From assembly GCF_023073315.1 (NCBI RefSeq), contig NZ_JADPJH010000035.1, forward strand, positions 22,034 to 84,439: DNA of 62,406 nucleotides, written 5' to 3'. Every line of letters begins with the position of its first letter. Position 1 is the first letter of the stretch. The position numbers and the translations under genes are program-made. This DNA comes from Bradyrhizobium sp. 1 (GTDB lineage: Bacteria; Pseudomonadota; Alphaproteobacteria; Rhizobiales; Xanthobacteraceae). This document shows, one piece after another, positions 48,835-58,561 of this stretch. Below the pieces are notes generated by a model. That model searched no databases and had not been told where the DNA came from. It saw nothing but the letters and a program-made list of their open reading frames with translations.

Positions 48835-50187
48835 TCAGGAGGAACGTTTGAGCACCACCCGCTCGATCTTGCCGACGATCACGAGGTAGGCGAATGCCGC
48901 CACCAGCGCGTTGGCGCCGACGAACAGCAGCGCCCCGTTGAAGGAGCCGGTCGCGGCCAGGATGTAGCCGATCACGATCGGCGTAGAGATCGAGGAGAGG
49001 TTGCCGAAGGTGTTGAACAGGCCGCCGGAGACGCCGCCGGCTTCCTTGGGCGAGGTGTCGGAGACGACCGCCCAGCCGAGCGCGCCGATGCCCTTGCCGA
49101 AGAAGGCGAGCGCCATGAAGCCGACCACCAGCGCCTGTCCGTCGACATAGTTGCAGGCGATGATCGACATCGACAGAAGCATGCCGCCGACGATCGGGAT
49201 TTTCCGTGCCATGGTCAGCGAGCCGGTCTTGCGCAGGATAGCGTCGGAGATGACGCCGCCGAGCACGCCGCCGATGAAGCCGCACAGCGCCGGCAGCGTC
49301 GCGACGAAGCCGGCTTGCAGGATCGACAGGCCGCGCTCCTTGACGAGGTACACCGGGAACCAGGTCAGGAAGAAATAGGTCAGCGTGTTGATGCAGTACT
49401 GGCCGAGATAGACGCCGAGCATCATGCGGTTGGAGAGCAACTGGCGGATGTGGTCCCATCCGGAGCCGGACTCGGGCGCGCGCTCGCGCTTCAGATCGTC
49501 TTTGGGCGCATCGAGGTCGACCAGCGCGCCGCCTTCCCTGATGTAGTCGAACTCGGCCTCATTGATGCCGGGATGCTCCTTCGGGCCGTACACGGTCTTG
49601 ATCCAGACCAGGCCCATGATGACGCCGAGCCCGCCCATCACGAAGAACACGTAGCGCCAGCCGTAATCATGCGCGATCCAGCCCATCAGCGGCGCGAAGA
49701 TCACGGTCGCGAAATACTGCCCCGAGTTGAAGAAGGCCGACGCGGTGCCGCGCTCATTGCCTGGAAACCAGGCCGCGACGATGCGGGCATTGGCGGGGAA
49801 GGACGGCGCTTCCGCGACACCGACCAGGAGGCGAAGCGCGAACAGCACGGTGATAGCCGTGCCGGCGCTGAGGAAGCCGACCCAGCCCTGCATCATCGTG
49901 AACAGCGACCAGACGATGATGCTGAAGGCATAGACGAGGCGCGAGCCGTAACGGTCGAGCAGCCATCCGCCCGGCACCTGCGCGGCGACATAGGACCAGC
50001 CGAAAGCCGAGAAGATCCAGCCCATGGCGACGGGATCGAGATGGAGTTCCTTGGAGAGCGCGGAGCCCGCGATCGAGAGCGTGGCGCGGTCGGCATAGTT
50101 CACGGTCGTGACCAAGAACAACATGGTCACGATGAACAACCTGACGCGAGACCTCCTCACGTCCGTTGCGGACACCACTGCGCTCAT
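48835..50187 (-). CDS. MFS permease, glucarate/galactarate (ACS family) type
   Basis: A 450-residue 12-helix symporter of the anion:cation symporter family: NYADRATLSIAGSALSKEL at the first helix, GGWLLDRYGSRLVYAF after helix 2. GudP/GarP of enteric bacteria belong to the same family, and the neighbouring hexarate genes make D-glucarate/galactarate the likely cargo. ATG at 50187 has a perfect AGGAGG six bases upstream. A terminator follows, so it forms its own transcript upstream of the LysR gene. Confidence 0.9.
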   Translation of the reverse strand: MSAVVSATDVRRSRVRLFIVTMLFLVTTVNYADRATLSIAGSALSKELHLDPVAMGWIFSAFGWSYVAAQVPGGWLLDRYGSRLVYAFSIIVWSLFTMMQGWVGFLSAGTAITVLFALRLLVGVAEAPSFPANARIVAAWFPGNERGTASAFFNSGQYFATVIFAPLMGWIAHDYGWRYVFFVMGGLGVIMGLVWIKTVYGPKEHPGINEAEFDYIREGGALVDLDAPKDDLKRERAPESGSGWDHIRQLLSNRMMLGVYLGQYCINTLTYFFLTWFPVYLVKERGLSILQAGFVATLPALCGFIGGVLGGVISDAILRKTGSLTMARKIPIVGGMLLSMSIIACNYVDGQALVVGFMALAFFGKGIGALGWAVVSDTSPKEAGGVSGGLFNTFGNLSSISTPIVIGYILAATGSFNGALLFVGANALVAAFAYLVIVGKIERVVLKRSS

Positions 50188-50388
50188 CACGCGCCTCCTT
50201 GAACTCGAAATGTTTCCTCGATGCGACTCCTAGAGGCGCGCGCGGCAAAGTGTCCAAGTTGAAGGGAGTATCGATCGATGCCGTCTTTGGATTGATGGAA
50301 CGTCGGGGCACACTGTCGTCGTTCCCCGCGAAGGCAATGAAGTAAGCCGCGGCTTCTCGATTCAATCACTGCAGTCACGGAGTACTGG

Positions 50389-50410
50389 ATCGCCCGCCTT
50401 CGCGGGCGAT
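50389..50410. terminator. hairpin in an intergenic repeat, 3' side of the SGNH gene
   Basis: Stem ATCGCCCGC/GCGGGCGAT with CTTC loop. The surrounding sequence (GTACTGGATCGCCCGCC and GGCGATGACAC) is a familiar Bradyrhizobium intergenic repeat. The 259-bp gap 50188-50446 shows nothing else clear. Confidence 0.6.
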
Positions 50411-50446
50411 GACACCGAATGTTGGGGAGCGCGCCTGCGCGCGCGC

Positions 50447-52402
50447 TTACCGCTGCACGCCCGGCAGCAGTGGCGCGAGCAGTCCGCGCGTGACACCCGG
50501 CGGCACGGCATCAAGGCCGAGCACCGCGCTTGCGGCCGGCAGCGTGGCATCCGCCATCGCAGCGTGTCCTTCTGCGCTCGGATGCACGGCGCCGCCATAC
50601 ACCGCCGAGAGCACGCCCCAGGTCGCGTCGTGGATGTCGGTCGGCTGGCTCGCGGCCGGTAGCCCTTGCGGATAGGTCATCGCAGCAAAATAGCTGTCAT
50701 TGGCGTCGCGGATCCAGCGCGCGCGGGGCAGGTAGGCGCGATACTCCGAGGCGCCGCGGCCGCACAGCATCGGCTGGCTTGCGGCGCTCACGATGTCGGG
50801 ATTGAAGCTCTTGCCGTTCTCGGCAAAGCACGTGCGGTCGAATTCGGGGTCATTGCCCGAATGCGCGCAAAAACCGTGATCGGCGAACGCCGCCTGATGC
50901 GAATCCACGAAGGTCATGCGGTCGGCTTCGGGATCGCGGCACAGCGCCCCGCGCGTACAGGTGGCGAGGCCCTTCAGTTGCGGCAGGAACTCGGTGTCGA
51001 CGAAGGTCGAGACGCGGGCGAGGCGTTGCGGATCGGCGTTGAAGGCGGGATGGATGTCGAAGCCGGCGCGGCCGCCGCGGCAGGGCACGCCATCGTCGGC
51101 GAGTGCCGGATTGGCGTAGGAGACGTAGACCACGTGCGAGAGATCGCCGCCGACCAGCGGCTTCAAGGCCTCGCGCAGCTTGACGAAATTCTGCGGCAGC
51201 TCGCGCTGTAGTGCATCGCGGGAATCATCGACGCTCGCCATCACGCCGGAGCGGCGAAACAGCGCGCGCTCGGTTGCGGTATCGACGATGACGTCGGCGA
51301 CGAGGCCGGAGAAATAAATGTCGTTGGCGCCGACCGAGAGCAGGACGAGGTCGAGCGTGCGGTCCGGCTGGCGTTTCTTCGCCGCGGTGAGCGCCTCGCG
51401 CAGCTCGGCGACCTGCGCATTCACGCTGGTGTTGCAGACGCCGGTCTTGCCGGGCGGACATTCGCGGGCGCGCTGTGAGCCGAGTAGCCCGTCGCCGATG
51501 CTGGCGCCGGTGCAGGCAAGCGGCAGAAAGGTCACCGCGATGTGGGTGTAGCGGACCGCTAGCGCCAGCGCGGTGCGGGCCTGGTAGCTGTAGAGCGAGC
51601 GATGGCAGGGCGAATTGAACCAGAGCGCGCTGTAGCGCTGCCAGTTGGCGAGCGTATCCGGCGCCTCGCAGGCGCGGCCGCCCTTATACCCGGCCCGGCT
51701 CGGCCGGTAGTATTGGCCGCCGCCGGCAGTGCCGAGATAGGAGCGGAAGCAGAAGCCCTCGTCCGAGAGCGGCAGCGGCCGATCCGGATTGCCTTCGCCG
51801 GAGGCGATGCTGTCGCCGAGACCGGCGATGAAGACGTCGCGGACCTGGATTTCGGTCTGGACGCGCTGGGTCGGATCGGCGCCGGAGGAGACGTCGACGC
51901 TTGCAACCGTCTGCTTGCCGTAGCGGACGCGCAAATTGATCGGCTCGGCGCAATCGAAGGTCGAGGTCTGCGGCCCGTCGCCGTCGTCGAACGACCAGGC
52001 GCAAGTGGCGCCGACGGGCACCGCGCCGGTCAGGCGCACGGTCACGGGGTGGTCGATCGGAGTGATGTAGTCCTCTTTGACGTTGTCGCGGGTGCAGGGC
52101 TGGTTGACCCGGCCCTGGAGGTCGATGCAGAGCCGGTTGACCATGTTGCGGGCCCAGCCGCGGCCCTCGCTCTGGAGCTCCAGCGACTGCTCGGCGGCGA
52201 GGATGCTGCGGTTACGCGCATTCTCGACATGGAGCTGGAAGTCACGCTCCTCCCGGAACAGCCGGAAGCGATTGCGCACCTCCCAGGATATTTGCATCGC
52301 GCCGGCGTCCTGCGCGGTGGCGCGCTGGAGCGGCAACGACGTCAGTATCCCGGCAAGCAGCAGGGCCCCTGCAAACAAGGTGCGAAGAGATGTTTGGATC
52401 AT
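50447..52402 (-). CDS. large exported SGNH/GDSL-type hydrolase-like protein
   Basis: A 651-residue protein with a signal peptide (MIQTSLRTLFAGALLLAGIL, cleavage near ATA/Q). An N-terminal beta-rich region of about 170 residues has an Ig/PKD-like look (VGATCAWSFDDGDGPQTSTF). The SGNH domain follows: block I is GLGDSIASGEG (Ser198), block III is SVGANDIYFSG, and block V is VHPSAEGHAAMA, so the catalytic Ser and His are present. At least ten Cys suggest disulfides. It probably de-acylates a periplasmic or secreted substrate. ATG at 52402 starts the signal peptide. Confidence 0.82.
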   Translation of the reverse strand: MIQTSLRTLFAGALLLAGILTSLPLQRATAQDAGAMQISWEVRNRFRLFREERDFQLHVENARNRSILAAEQSLELQSEGRGWARNMVNRLCIDLQGRVNQPCTRDNVKEDYITPIDHPVTVRLTGAVPVGATCAWSFDDGDGPQTSTFDCAEPINLRVRYGKQTVASVDVSSGADPTQRVQTEIQVRDVFIAGLGDSIASGEGNPDRPLPLSDEGFCFRSYLGTAGGGQYYRPSRAGYKGGRACEAPDTLANWQRYSALWFNSPCHRSLYSYQARTALALAVRYTHIAVTFLPLACTGASIGDGLLGSQRARECPPGKTGVCNTSVNAQVAELREALTAAKKRQPDRTLDLVLLSVGANDIYFSGLVADVIVDTATERALFRRSGVMASVDDSRDALQRELPQNFVKLREALKPLVGGDLSHVVYVSYANPALADDGVPCRGGRAGFDIHPAFNADPQRLARVSTFVDTEFLPQLKGLATCTRGALCRDPEADRMTFVDSHQAAFADHGFCAHSGNDPEFDRTCFAENGKSFNPDIVSAASQPMLCGRGASEYRAYLPRARWIRDANDSYFAAMTYPQGLPAASQPTDIHDATWGVLSAVYGGAVHPSAEGHAAMADATLPAASAVLGLDAVPPGVTRGLLAPLLPGVQR

Positions 52403-52482
52403 GGCCCGCGTGTTCAACGGCAAAGTTGAGGCGGAAATAAGAGAGCATTGCTCCTCCGCCTGCAACCTTTGTCTGGCCGCTT

Positions 52483-53565
52483 TTATCGCTTGCTAGCCTG
52501 TCGCAGCGCCCGTTCGCGTTCCATCTCTGCCACCTGCTTGGGCAGGTTGCCCTGGACGCAGGCCTCGGCCAGCCGCCGGCGCTCCTGCCAGGGCTTGACC
52601 ACGTTCATCCAGAGCTCGCGCGCGCCCATGATGGAGATGGCGAGGCCGAACGGGATCACGAAATAGAGGATGCGGAAGACCAGCAGCGTCGCCAGAAGCT
52701 GCTCGCGGCCGTATTCGGGCAGTGCGACCAGCATGGCGACATCGAACACGCCGATCGAGCCGGGCGCATGGCTGGCAAAGCCGATCAGCGTCGCCAGGAT
52801 AAACACCACCGCCAGCGACATGAAGTCGATCGGCGGATTGGCCGGCATCAGGAGGTACATCGCCGTGGCGCAGAAGCCGAGGTCAACCACGCCGATCAGG
52901 ATCTGCACCAGCGTCAGCGGCGCCGAGGGCAGCGCCACCTTCCAGCCCTTCTGGCCGAGTTCGCGACGCTTCTCGCCCATGCAGAGCCAGATCAGATAGG
53001 CGCTGATCGCGGCGAGACCGCCGAGCCCGATCAGCCGGTTGATCGACGACGGCAGTTGATCCATCGAAGAGGCCGCATCCGGATGGATGACCATGCCGAT
53101 CGAGAGCACGAAGATGTTACCGAGCCAAAAGGTCAGTCCCGACAGGAAACAGATCTTGGCGACGTCGATCGCGTTCAGCCCGTAGTCCGAGTAGATCCGG
53201 AAACGGATCGCACCACCGGTAAAGACGGTGGCGCCGATGTTGTGGCCGATCGAATAGGACGTGAAGCTGGAGAGTGCTGCGATGCGATAGGGCACGTGTT
53301 TCTTGCCGATCGTTCGCAGTGCAAAAAAGTCGTAGAACGTCAGCGTACAGAACGCGAAGACGACGCAGATCGCCGCCAGCCCAATATTGGCCCGGGGAAT
53401 CTCGGTCAACGCGGTCAGGATGACGCCGGTATCGATGTGTTTGAGAGTGCGCACAAGCGTCGTGATCGCGAAGGCGATGATGAACACGCTCGCCGCAACG
53501 CCGAGCCGTCGCCAGCCGATCCATCTCTTGAAGCCGCGCTTCAGCGCAGGCAGCAGTCCGTGCAT
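52483..53565 (-). CDS. YbhN/UPF0104 (MprF-type flippase domain) membrane protein
   Basis: A 360-residue integral membrane protein with about eight helices. The family motifs are SYSIGHNIGATVFTGGAIRF and SHAPGSIGVFDVAML. Relatives are the flippase half of MprF and the archaeal AglD family, linked to lipid handling; the exact role is not established for YbhN-like proteins. It ends 80 bases before the SGNH gene start and may be co-transcribed with it. A charged cytosolic C-terminal tail (about 30 residues) completes it. Confidence 0.88.
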   Translation of the reverse strand: MHGLLPALKRGFKRWIGWRRLGVAASVFIIAFAITTLVRTLKHIDTGVILTALTEIPRANIGLAAICVVFAFCTLTFYDFFALRTIGKKHVPYRIAALSSFTSYSIGHNIGATVFTGGAIRFRIYSDYGLNAIDVAKICFLSGLTFWLGNIFVLSIGMVIHPDAASSMDQLPSSINRLIGLGGLAAISAYLIWLCMGEKRRELGQKGWKVALPSAPLTLVQILIGVVDLGFCATAMYLLMPANPPIDFMSLAVVFILATLIGFASHAPGSIGVFDVAMLVALPEYGREQLLATLLVFRILYFVIPFGLAISIMGARELWMNVVKPWQERRRLAEACVQGNLPKQVAEMERERALRQASKR

Positions 53566-53987
53566 TCATCCTCCCGGCGGGGGCAAGACCGACCGGGCCA
53601 GACATTGGCCGGTCGGGTGCGATCAGTGCCCGAAATGGGCTTTGATCGCTAGGCATGATGTAGCTCATTTAAGGCAAAAACAGCGACTTGTGCAGCCCTT
53701 GACAACGATAGGTTCTGCGTTGGACCGGCCGCTTTTGTCATACGTGGTTCACATCGGGGCCGTTAAGCATATGAGTCGAGAGACCGGCCCGGATCGCGCC
53801 CCGCATGCTGACACCGTTTCATGTCCGGCCGTCGCCGGCGTTGTTCCAACGCAAGCGGTGCCGCTTTTTTGGAACGTCGGTGCTGTGCGCTGGTTAGCGC
53901 CCCATCAGCAATCGAACATGGCGGAATGAGCGGCTTTTCCTGCAAGCCGATGCCTCCGTGTTCCCGAAACCCGAGAGGATCGGAACG
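53566..53987. other. 422-bp intergenic region upstream of the DUF892 gene
   Basis: Divergent spacer between the YbhN-like gene and the DUF892 gene. Apart from the candidate EcfG promoter at 53871-53895, I see no gene, terminator or repeat. Base composition in 53650-53760 is lower in GC than the coding regions. Confidence 0.5.
53871..53895 (+). promoter_or_regulatory. candidate EcfG (general stress) promoter of the DUF892 gene
   Basis: GGAAC (53871-53875), a 16-base spacer, then GGTT (53892-53895). The alphaproteobacterial general-stress sigma factor EcfG uses GGAAC-N16/17-CGTT; the match differs in the first base of the -10. It lies 92 bp upstream of the ATG. DUF892 proteins are typical stress-regulon members. 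Confidence 0.55.
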
Positions 53988-54494
53988 ATGGGACTGTTCA
54001 CGAAAGACATCAAGACCATGAACGACCTGTTCGTGCATCAGCTTCAGGACATCTATTACGCTGAGCAGCAGCTCACCAAGGCGCTGCCGAAAATGGCAGA
54101 TAAGGCGACCGATCCGGAGTTGAAGCAGGGCTTTTTGACGCACCTCGAAGAAACCAGGCAGCACGTCGAGCGGCTCAAGGAAGTCTTCAAGATGCATGGC
54201 GCAGAAGTGAAGGCGGTCGACTGCCCCGCGATCGACGGCATCATCGAGGAGGCGGACGAAACCGCGGGCGAAGTCGCCGACAAGGCAGTGCTGGACGCCG
54301 CCCTGATCAACGCGGCGCAGGCCGCGGAGCATTACGAGATCGTCCGCTACGGCAGCCTGATCGCCTGGGCCAAGCAGCTTGGCCGCAACGATTGCGCCGC
54401 CGTTCTCGCCAAGACGCTCGAGGAAGAGAAGGCGACCGACAAGAAGCTGACGACGCTTGCCGAGAGCAAGGTGAATCTGCGGGCGGCGGGCTGA
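53988..54494 (+). CDS. DUF892 (YciF-like) ferritin-like protein
   Basis: A 168-residue four-helix-bundle protein of the YciF/DUF892 family, starting TMNDLFVHQLQDIYYAEQQL. Carboxylate/His pairs that could bind two metals are visible in YYAEQQ, THLEETRQHVERL, AEHYEIVRY and LEEEKATD. Related proteins are induced by osmotic, oxidative and desiccation stress; activity is not defined. ATG at 53988 has GGAACG upstream; an ATG at 53958 would add ten residues. A strong terminator follows at 54515. Confidence 0.92.
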   Translation: MGLFTKDIKTMNDLFVHQLQDIYYAEQQLTKALPKMADKATDPELKQGFLTHLEETRQHVERLKEVFKMHGAEVKAVDCPAIDGIIEEADETAGEVADKAVLDAALINAAQAAEHYEIVRYGSLIAWAKQLGRNDCAAVLAKTLEEEKATDKKLTTLAESKVNLRAAG

Positions 54495-54514
54495 GGCCAG
54501 GCTTAGCCGCAAGG

Positions 54515-54540
54515 GCGCCGCGCGGTCATCCGCGCGGCGC
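54515..54540 (+). terminator. intrinsic terminator of the DUF892 gene
   Basis: Eleven-base stem GCGCCGCGCGG/CCGCGCGGCGC with loop TCAT, followed by TTGT. Strong stem, weak T-tract. Confidence 0.7.
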
Positions 54541-54634
54541 TTGTACATGATGCATCCATCATTCGGTCATTGTCGAACCATGATGGCGATCTGGAAGCGT
54601 ATATGTCGCATGGGGCTGCAATCGAGGTGGCAGC

Positions 54635-56053
54635 ATGCGAGCCAACACCATCAAATATGAAGCTTTCGACGACGCGAACGGCGCCCCGCGCGGCGCATCG
54701 CGCCTTGCGACCTCCCTCACGCTCGCGGCGATGAGCCTCGGCTACGGCGTGGTGCAACTCGACGTCACCATCGTCAACACCGCGCTCGATGCGATGGGCC
54801 GGACGCTCGGCGGCGGTGTCGCCGAGCTGCAATGGGTCGTCAGCGCCTATACCATCGCCTTTGCCGCCTTCATCCTGACGGCCGGCGCGCTCGGCGACCG
54901 CATCGGCGCCAAGCGCATCTTTATGGCGGGGTTTGCGATCTTCACCGCGGCCTCGCTGGCCTGTGCGCTGTCGCCCAATGCCATCGTGCTGATCGCAGCG
55001 CGGCTGGTCCAGGGACTGGCAGCGGCAATCCTGGTGCCGAATTCCCTCGCATTGCTCAATCATGCCTATACCGACGATCGCGCGCGCGGTCGCGCCGTCG
55101 CGGTCTGGGCTGCCGGCGCGAGCCTTGCACTCACCGCCGGTCCCTTCGTCGGTGGTGCGCTGATCACGCTGGTCGGCTGGCGCGCGATCTTTCTCGTCAA
55201 CCTGCCGATCGGCCTCATCGGCCTTTGGCTGAGCTGGCGCTACGCTACTGAAACCACGCGGGCGCCCTCGCGCGAGATCGATCTCCCCGGCCAGCTTGCG
55301 GCGATCGGTGCGCTGGGCGCACTCGCCGGTGCGATCATCGAGGGCGGCACACTCGGCTTCGAACATCCTGCGGTGATCGCAGCATTCATGGCGGCGGCCG
55401 TTCTGGCCATGCTGTTTGTCTGGCGGGAGAGCCGCGCGGCACAGCCGATGCTGCCGCTGTCGCTGTTTAGTCACCGGCTGTTTACCCTGACCGCGATCGT
55501 CGGCCTGCTCGTGAACATCGCGATCTACGGCCTGATCTTCGTTCTCAGCCTCTACTTTCAGCGGATCAACGGGCTGTCGGCATGGTGGACCGGTCTCGCC
55601 TTCGTGCCGATGATGGGGGCGGTGCTGCCCGTCAATCTGCTGGCGCCGCGCCTCGCCGAGCGGATCGGCCCGTGCCCAACCATCGTGGTCGGCGCCTGCG
55701 TCTCGGCGATCGGCTGTCTCGGCCTGCTATGGATCGAGGCTGACACCAGTTATTGGACGATCTGCGCGCAGATGATCGCGATCAGCGGCGGACTTGGGCT
55801 GCTGGTGCCGCCGCTGACCTCGACCTTGCTCGGCAGCGTCGAGAAGGCGCGCTCCGGCATCGCCGCCGGCGTCCTGAACGCGACGCGGCAGACCGGCAGC
55901 GTGCTTGGCGTCGCGCTGTTCGGCTCGCTTGTGGCCTCGGAGGGGGAGTTCATGGCGGGCCTGCACGCCTCGCTGGTCGTATCGGCCACCGCCCTGCTGC
56001 TCGCTGCGGCCGTGATCGGGATGGGCGCACCCTCGCGAGGACAAACAATGTGA
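54635..56053 (+). CDS. MFS drug-efflux-type transporter (DHA2, 14 helices)
   Basis: A 472-residue inner-membrane exporter of the EmrB/QacA family. The DHA2 motif C-like start is QLDVTIVNTALDAMGRTLGG, motif A is GALGDRIGAKRIFM, and GPFVGGALITLVGWRAIFLVNLPIG is highly characteristic. ATG at 54635. Upstream lies a small inverted repeat ATGATG-N4-CATCAT (54547-54562). No membrane-fusion (EmrA-like) partner is adjacent, so it may work alone. Substrate unknown. Confidence 0.92.
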   Translation: MRANTIKYEAFDDANGAPRGASRLATSLTLAAMSLGYGVVQLDVTIVNTALDAMGRTLGGGVAELQWVVSAYTIAFAAFILTAGALGDRIGAKRIFMAGFAIFTAASLACALSPNAIVLIAARLVQGLAAAILVPNSLALLNHAYTDDRARGRAVAVWAAGASLALTAGPFVGGALITLVGWRAIFLVNLPIGLIGLWLSWRYATETTRAPSREIDLPGQLAAIGALGALAGAIIEGGTLGFEHPAVIAAFMAAAVLAMLFVWRESRAAQPMLPLSLFSHRLFTLTAIVGLLVNIAIYGLIFVLSLYFQRINGLSAWWTGLAFVPMMGAVLPVNLLAPRLAERIGPCPTIVVGACVSAIGCLGLLWIEADTSYWTICAQMIAISGGLGLLVPPLTSTLLGSVEKARSGIAAGVLNATRQTGSVLGVALFGSLVASEGEFMAGLHASLVVSATALLLAAAVIGMGAPSRGQTM

Positions 56054-56157
56054 GCAAACGTACACATCTTGCGTTCACCATCCGGGGAACCAGCACATAG
56101 CCGGTTACCGACTATCCACCTCCGCGGTCTCTAGTGCAGGCTGGATAGGGGCCGGCA

Positions 56158-58557
56158 ATGTATCAAGTTCTCTACTGTCTCACGGACCAGCATGATTGGC
56201 GCCTGGTCGCACTCGGCGGCGCGGTATGTCTGCTCGCGAGCGCGGCGGCCGTCAGCCTGTTTCACCGCGCGCGTGCGGCGATCGGGGGAGCTCGCGTCTC
56301 GTGGATCGCGCTTGATGCCGTCGTCGCCGGCTGTGGTATCTGGGCAACCCATTTCATCGCGATGCAGGCCTATGGGCCCGGTGCAGGCGGCGCCTACAAC
56401 GTTCCCGTGACGGTGCTGTCGCTGATCTTTGCGATCGCGGTCACCTTCATTGGCCTCAGCATCTCGGTGTCGGCGACGCGGACGATCCCGGTTGCGCTCG
56501 GTGGCGCCGTCGTTGGCAGCGGCGTCGCGGCCATGCACTACACCGGCATGATGGCGCTCGAAATACCGGCGCATATCGGCTGGGCAACTGGCACCGTGAC
56601 GGTCTCGATCGTCCTCGGCATCGTCTTTGGGGCGCTTGCGCTGGTCGTCGCAGGGCGACGCGACAGCCTCGCGGGTGCGCTCGGCGCGACGGTGCTGCTG
56701 ACCGTCGCCATCGTCTCACATCATTTCACCGCGATGGGCGCCGTGGAGTTGACGGCCGATCCCGCGATCGTCATCAGCGGCCTGTCGATCCCGCCGGCCT
56801 CATTGTCCATTCTCACCGCCAGTGCCGCAGCCGCGATCATCGCGATCGCGCTCGCGGCGGCTGTGCTCGATCGCCGTGCCAAGGGCGAACTGGGACGCCA
56901 GCAAGTCGTGCTGGACACCGCGCTCGAGAACATGTCGCAGGGACTGTGCATGTTCGACGCGGACGGCAAGATCATGCTGTTCAATGAGCGCTATGCGGCG
57001 ATGCTGGGTCGCGCCGACGTCATGCTGACCGGCCGCCTGCTGGTCGACGTCTTGCGGGAAGAGCAGGCCAAGGGCCAGTGGCAGGGCGACGCGGACGAAT
57101 TCTTCGCGCGCCTCGTGGCCGACGCGCGCGAGGCACGCACGACCAGCCAAATCGTCAACCGGCTCGGCCGCTCCATCCGCGTCGTCAACCAGCCGATGCA
57201 GGGCGGCGGCTGGGTGGCGACCTTCGAGGACATCACCGAATGGCTGGAGGCACAGGCGAAGATCTCGCACATGGCGCGCCATGATGCGCTGACCAGTCTG
57301 CCCAATCGCGTGCTGTTCCACGAGCAGCTCGAGCAGGGACTGCGCCGGGCGGGTTCGGCCGACCAGCTCGCCGTGCTCTGCCTCGATCTCGACCACTTCA
57401 AGGACATCAACGACTCGCTGGGGCATCCCATCGGCGATGCGCTGCTCAAGGAAGTCGGCCGCAGGCTGAAGGCCACCGTCGGCGACAATGACACCGTGGC
57501 GCGGCTCGGCGGCGACGAGTTCGCCGTGGTCCAGATCGGACGTTCCGAGGAAGCTGCGGCGAGAGCGCTTGCCGGCCGGCTCGTCGAGGTGATCTCGGCG
57601 CCTTACGAGATCGACGACCATCAGATCGTCATCGGTGTCTCGATCGGCATCTCGCTGTCGCCGCAGGACGGCAGCAATCCGGACGAGCTGTTGAAGAACG
57701 CCGACCTCGCGCTGTACCGCGCCAAGGCGGACGGCCGCGGCACCTATCGCTTCTTCGAGACCGGCATGGATGCGCGCGCGCAGGCGCGGCGCCTGCTGGA
57801 GATGGATCTGCGCGCGGCGCTGCAACGGAACGAATTCGAGCCCTACTATCAGCCGATCCGCGACGTCGCCAGCGACCGCGTCGTCGCCTTCGAGGCGCTG
57901 CTGCGCTGGAACCATCCGCAGCGCGGCCTGATCGCCCCCATCAACTTCATTCCGCTGGCCGAGGAGACCGGCCTCATCGTCCAGCTCGGCGAGTTCGTGC
58001 TGCGCAGCGCCTGCGCCGATGCGGCCACCTGGCCGGACGATGTCGACGTCGCCGTCAACCTGTCGCCGGTGCAGTTCAAGAGTCCGAACCTGATCGCGAC
58101 CGTGACCGACGCGCTGGCCGCCTCGGGACTGGCGGCGCGCCGTCTCGAACTCGAGATCACCGAATCCGTGCTGCTCCAGAACAGCGAGGCGACGCTGACC
58201 ACGTTGCACGAGCTGCGCGGCATGGGCGTGCGCATTTCGCTGGACGATTTCGGCACCGGCTATTCGTCGCTGAGCTATTTGCGCAGCTTCCCGTTCGACA
58301 AGATCAAGATCGACCGCTCCTTCGTGTCGGAGCTTGCGACCCGCCAGGATTCCATGGCGATCATCCGCGCGGTCACGGGCCTCGGGCGCAGCCTCGGCAT
58401 CGTGACCACGGCGGAGGGTGTCGAGAACGACGCGCAGCTCGAACTGTTGCGGCGCGAAGGCTGCACGCAGGTGCAGGGCTATCTGTTCAGCATGCCGAGA
58501 CCCGCGTCCGACGTCGCGTTGATGCTGGAACGGCCACGGCTGCGGGCGTCGGCGTAA
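56158..58557 (+). CDS. MHYT-PAS-GGDEF-EAL cyclic-di-GMP signalling protein
   Basis: A 799-residue membrane protein. The MHYT sensor (residues about 10-235) has seven helices and three metal-site motifs: THFIAMQ, AMHYTGM and HHFTAMG. A PAS-like domain (about 255-370) follows. The GGDEF site is intact (Gly451-Phe455, LGGDEFA), as is the EAL site (Glu579-Leu581, FEALLRW) with DDFGTGYSSL. Both diguanylate cyclase and phosphodiesterase activity are therefore possible. MHYT is thought to sense oxygen, CO or NO through bound metal. ATG at 56158; the stop is 4 bases from the end of the convergent gene. Confidence 0.93.
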   Translation: MYQVLYCLTDQHDWRLVALGGAVCLLASAAAVSLFHRARAAIGGARVSWIALDAVVAGCGIWATHFIAMQAYGPGAGGAYNVPVTVLSLIFAIAVTFIGLSISVSATRTIPVALGGAVVGSGVAAMHYTGMMALEIPAHIGWATGTVTVSIVLGIVFGALALVVAGRRDSLAGALGATVLLTVAIVSHHFTAMGAVELTADPAIVISGLSIPPASLSILTASAAAAIIAIALAAAVLDRRAKGELGRQQVVLDTALENMSQGLCMFDADGKIMLFNERYAAMLGRADVMLTGRLLVDVLREEQAKGQWQGDADEFFARLVADAREARTTSQIVNRLGRSIRVVNQPMQGGGWVATFEDITEWLEAQAKISHMARHDALTSLPNRVLFHEQLEQGLRRAGSADQLAVLCLDLDHFKDINDSLGHPIGDALLKEVGRRLKATVGDNDTVARLGGDEFAVVQIGRSEEAAARALAGRLVEVISAPYEIDDHQIVIGVSIGISLSPQDGSNPDELLKNADLALYRAKADGRGTYRFFETGMDARAQARRLLEMDLRAALQRNEFEPYYQPIRDVASDRVVAFEALLRWNHPQRGLIAPINFIPLAEETGLIVQLGEFVLRSACADAATWPDDVDVAVNLSPVQFKSPNLIATVTDALAASGLAARRLELEITESVLLQNSEATLTTLHELRGMGVRISLDDFGTGYSSLSYLRSFPFDKIKIDRSFVSELATRQDSMAIIRAVTGLGRSLGIVTTAEGVENDAQLELLRREGCTQVQGYLFSMPRPASDVALMLERPRLRASA

Positions 58558-58561
58558 CGTC

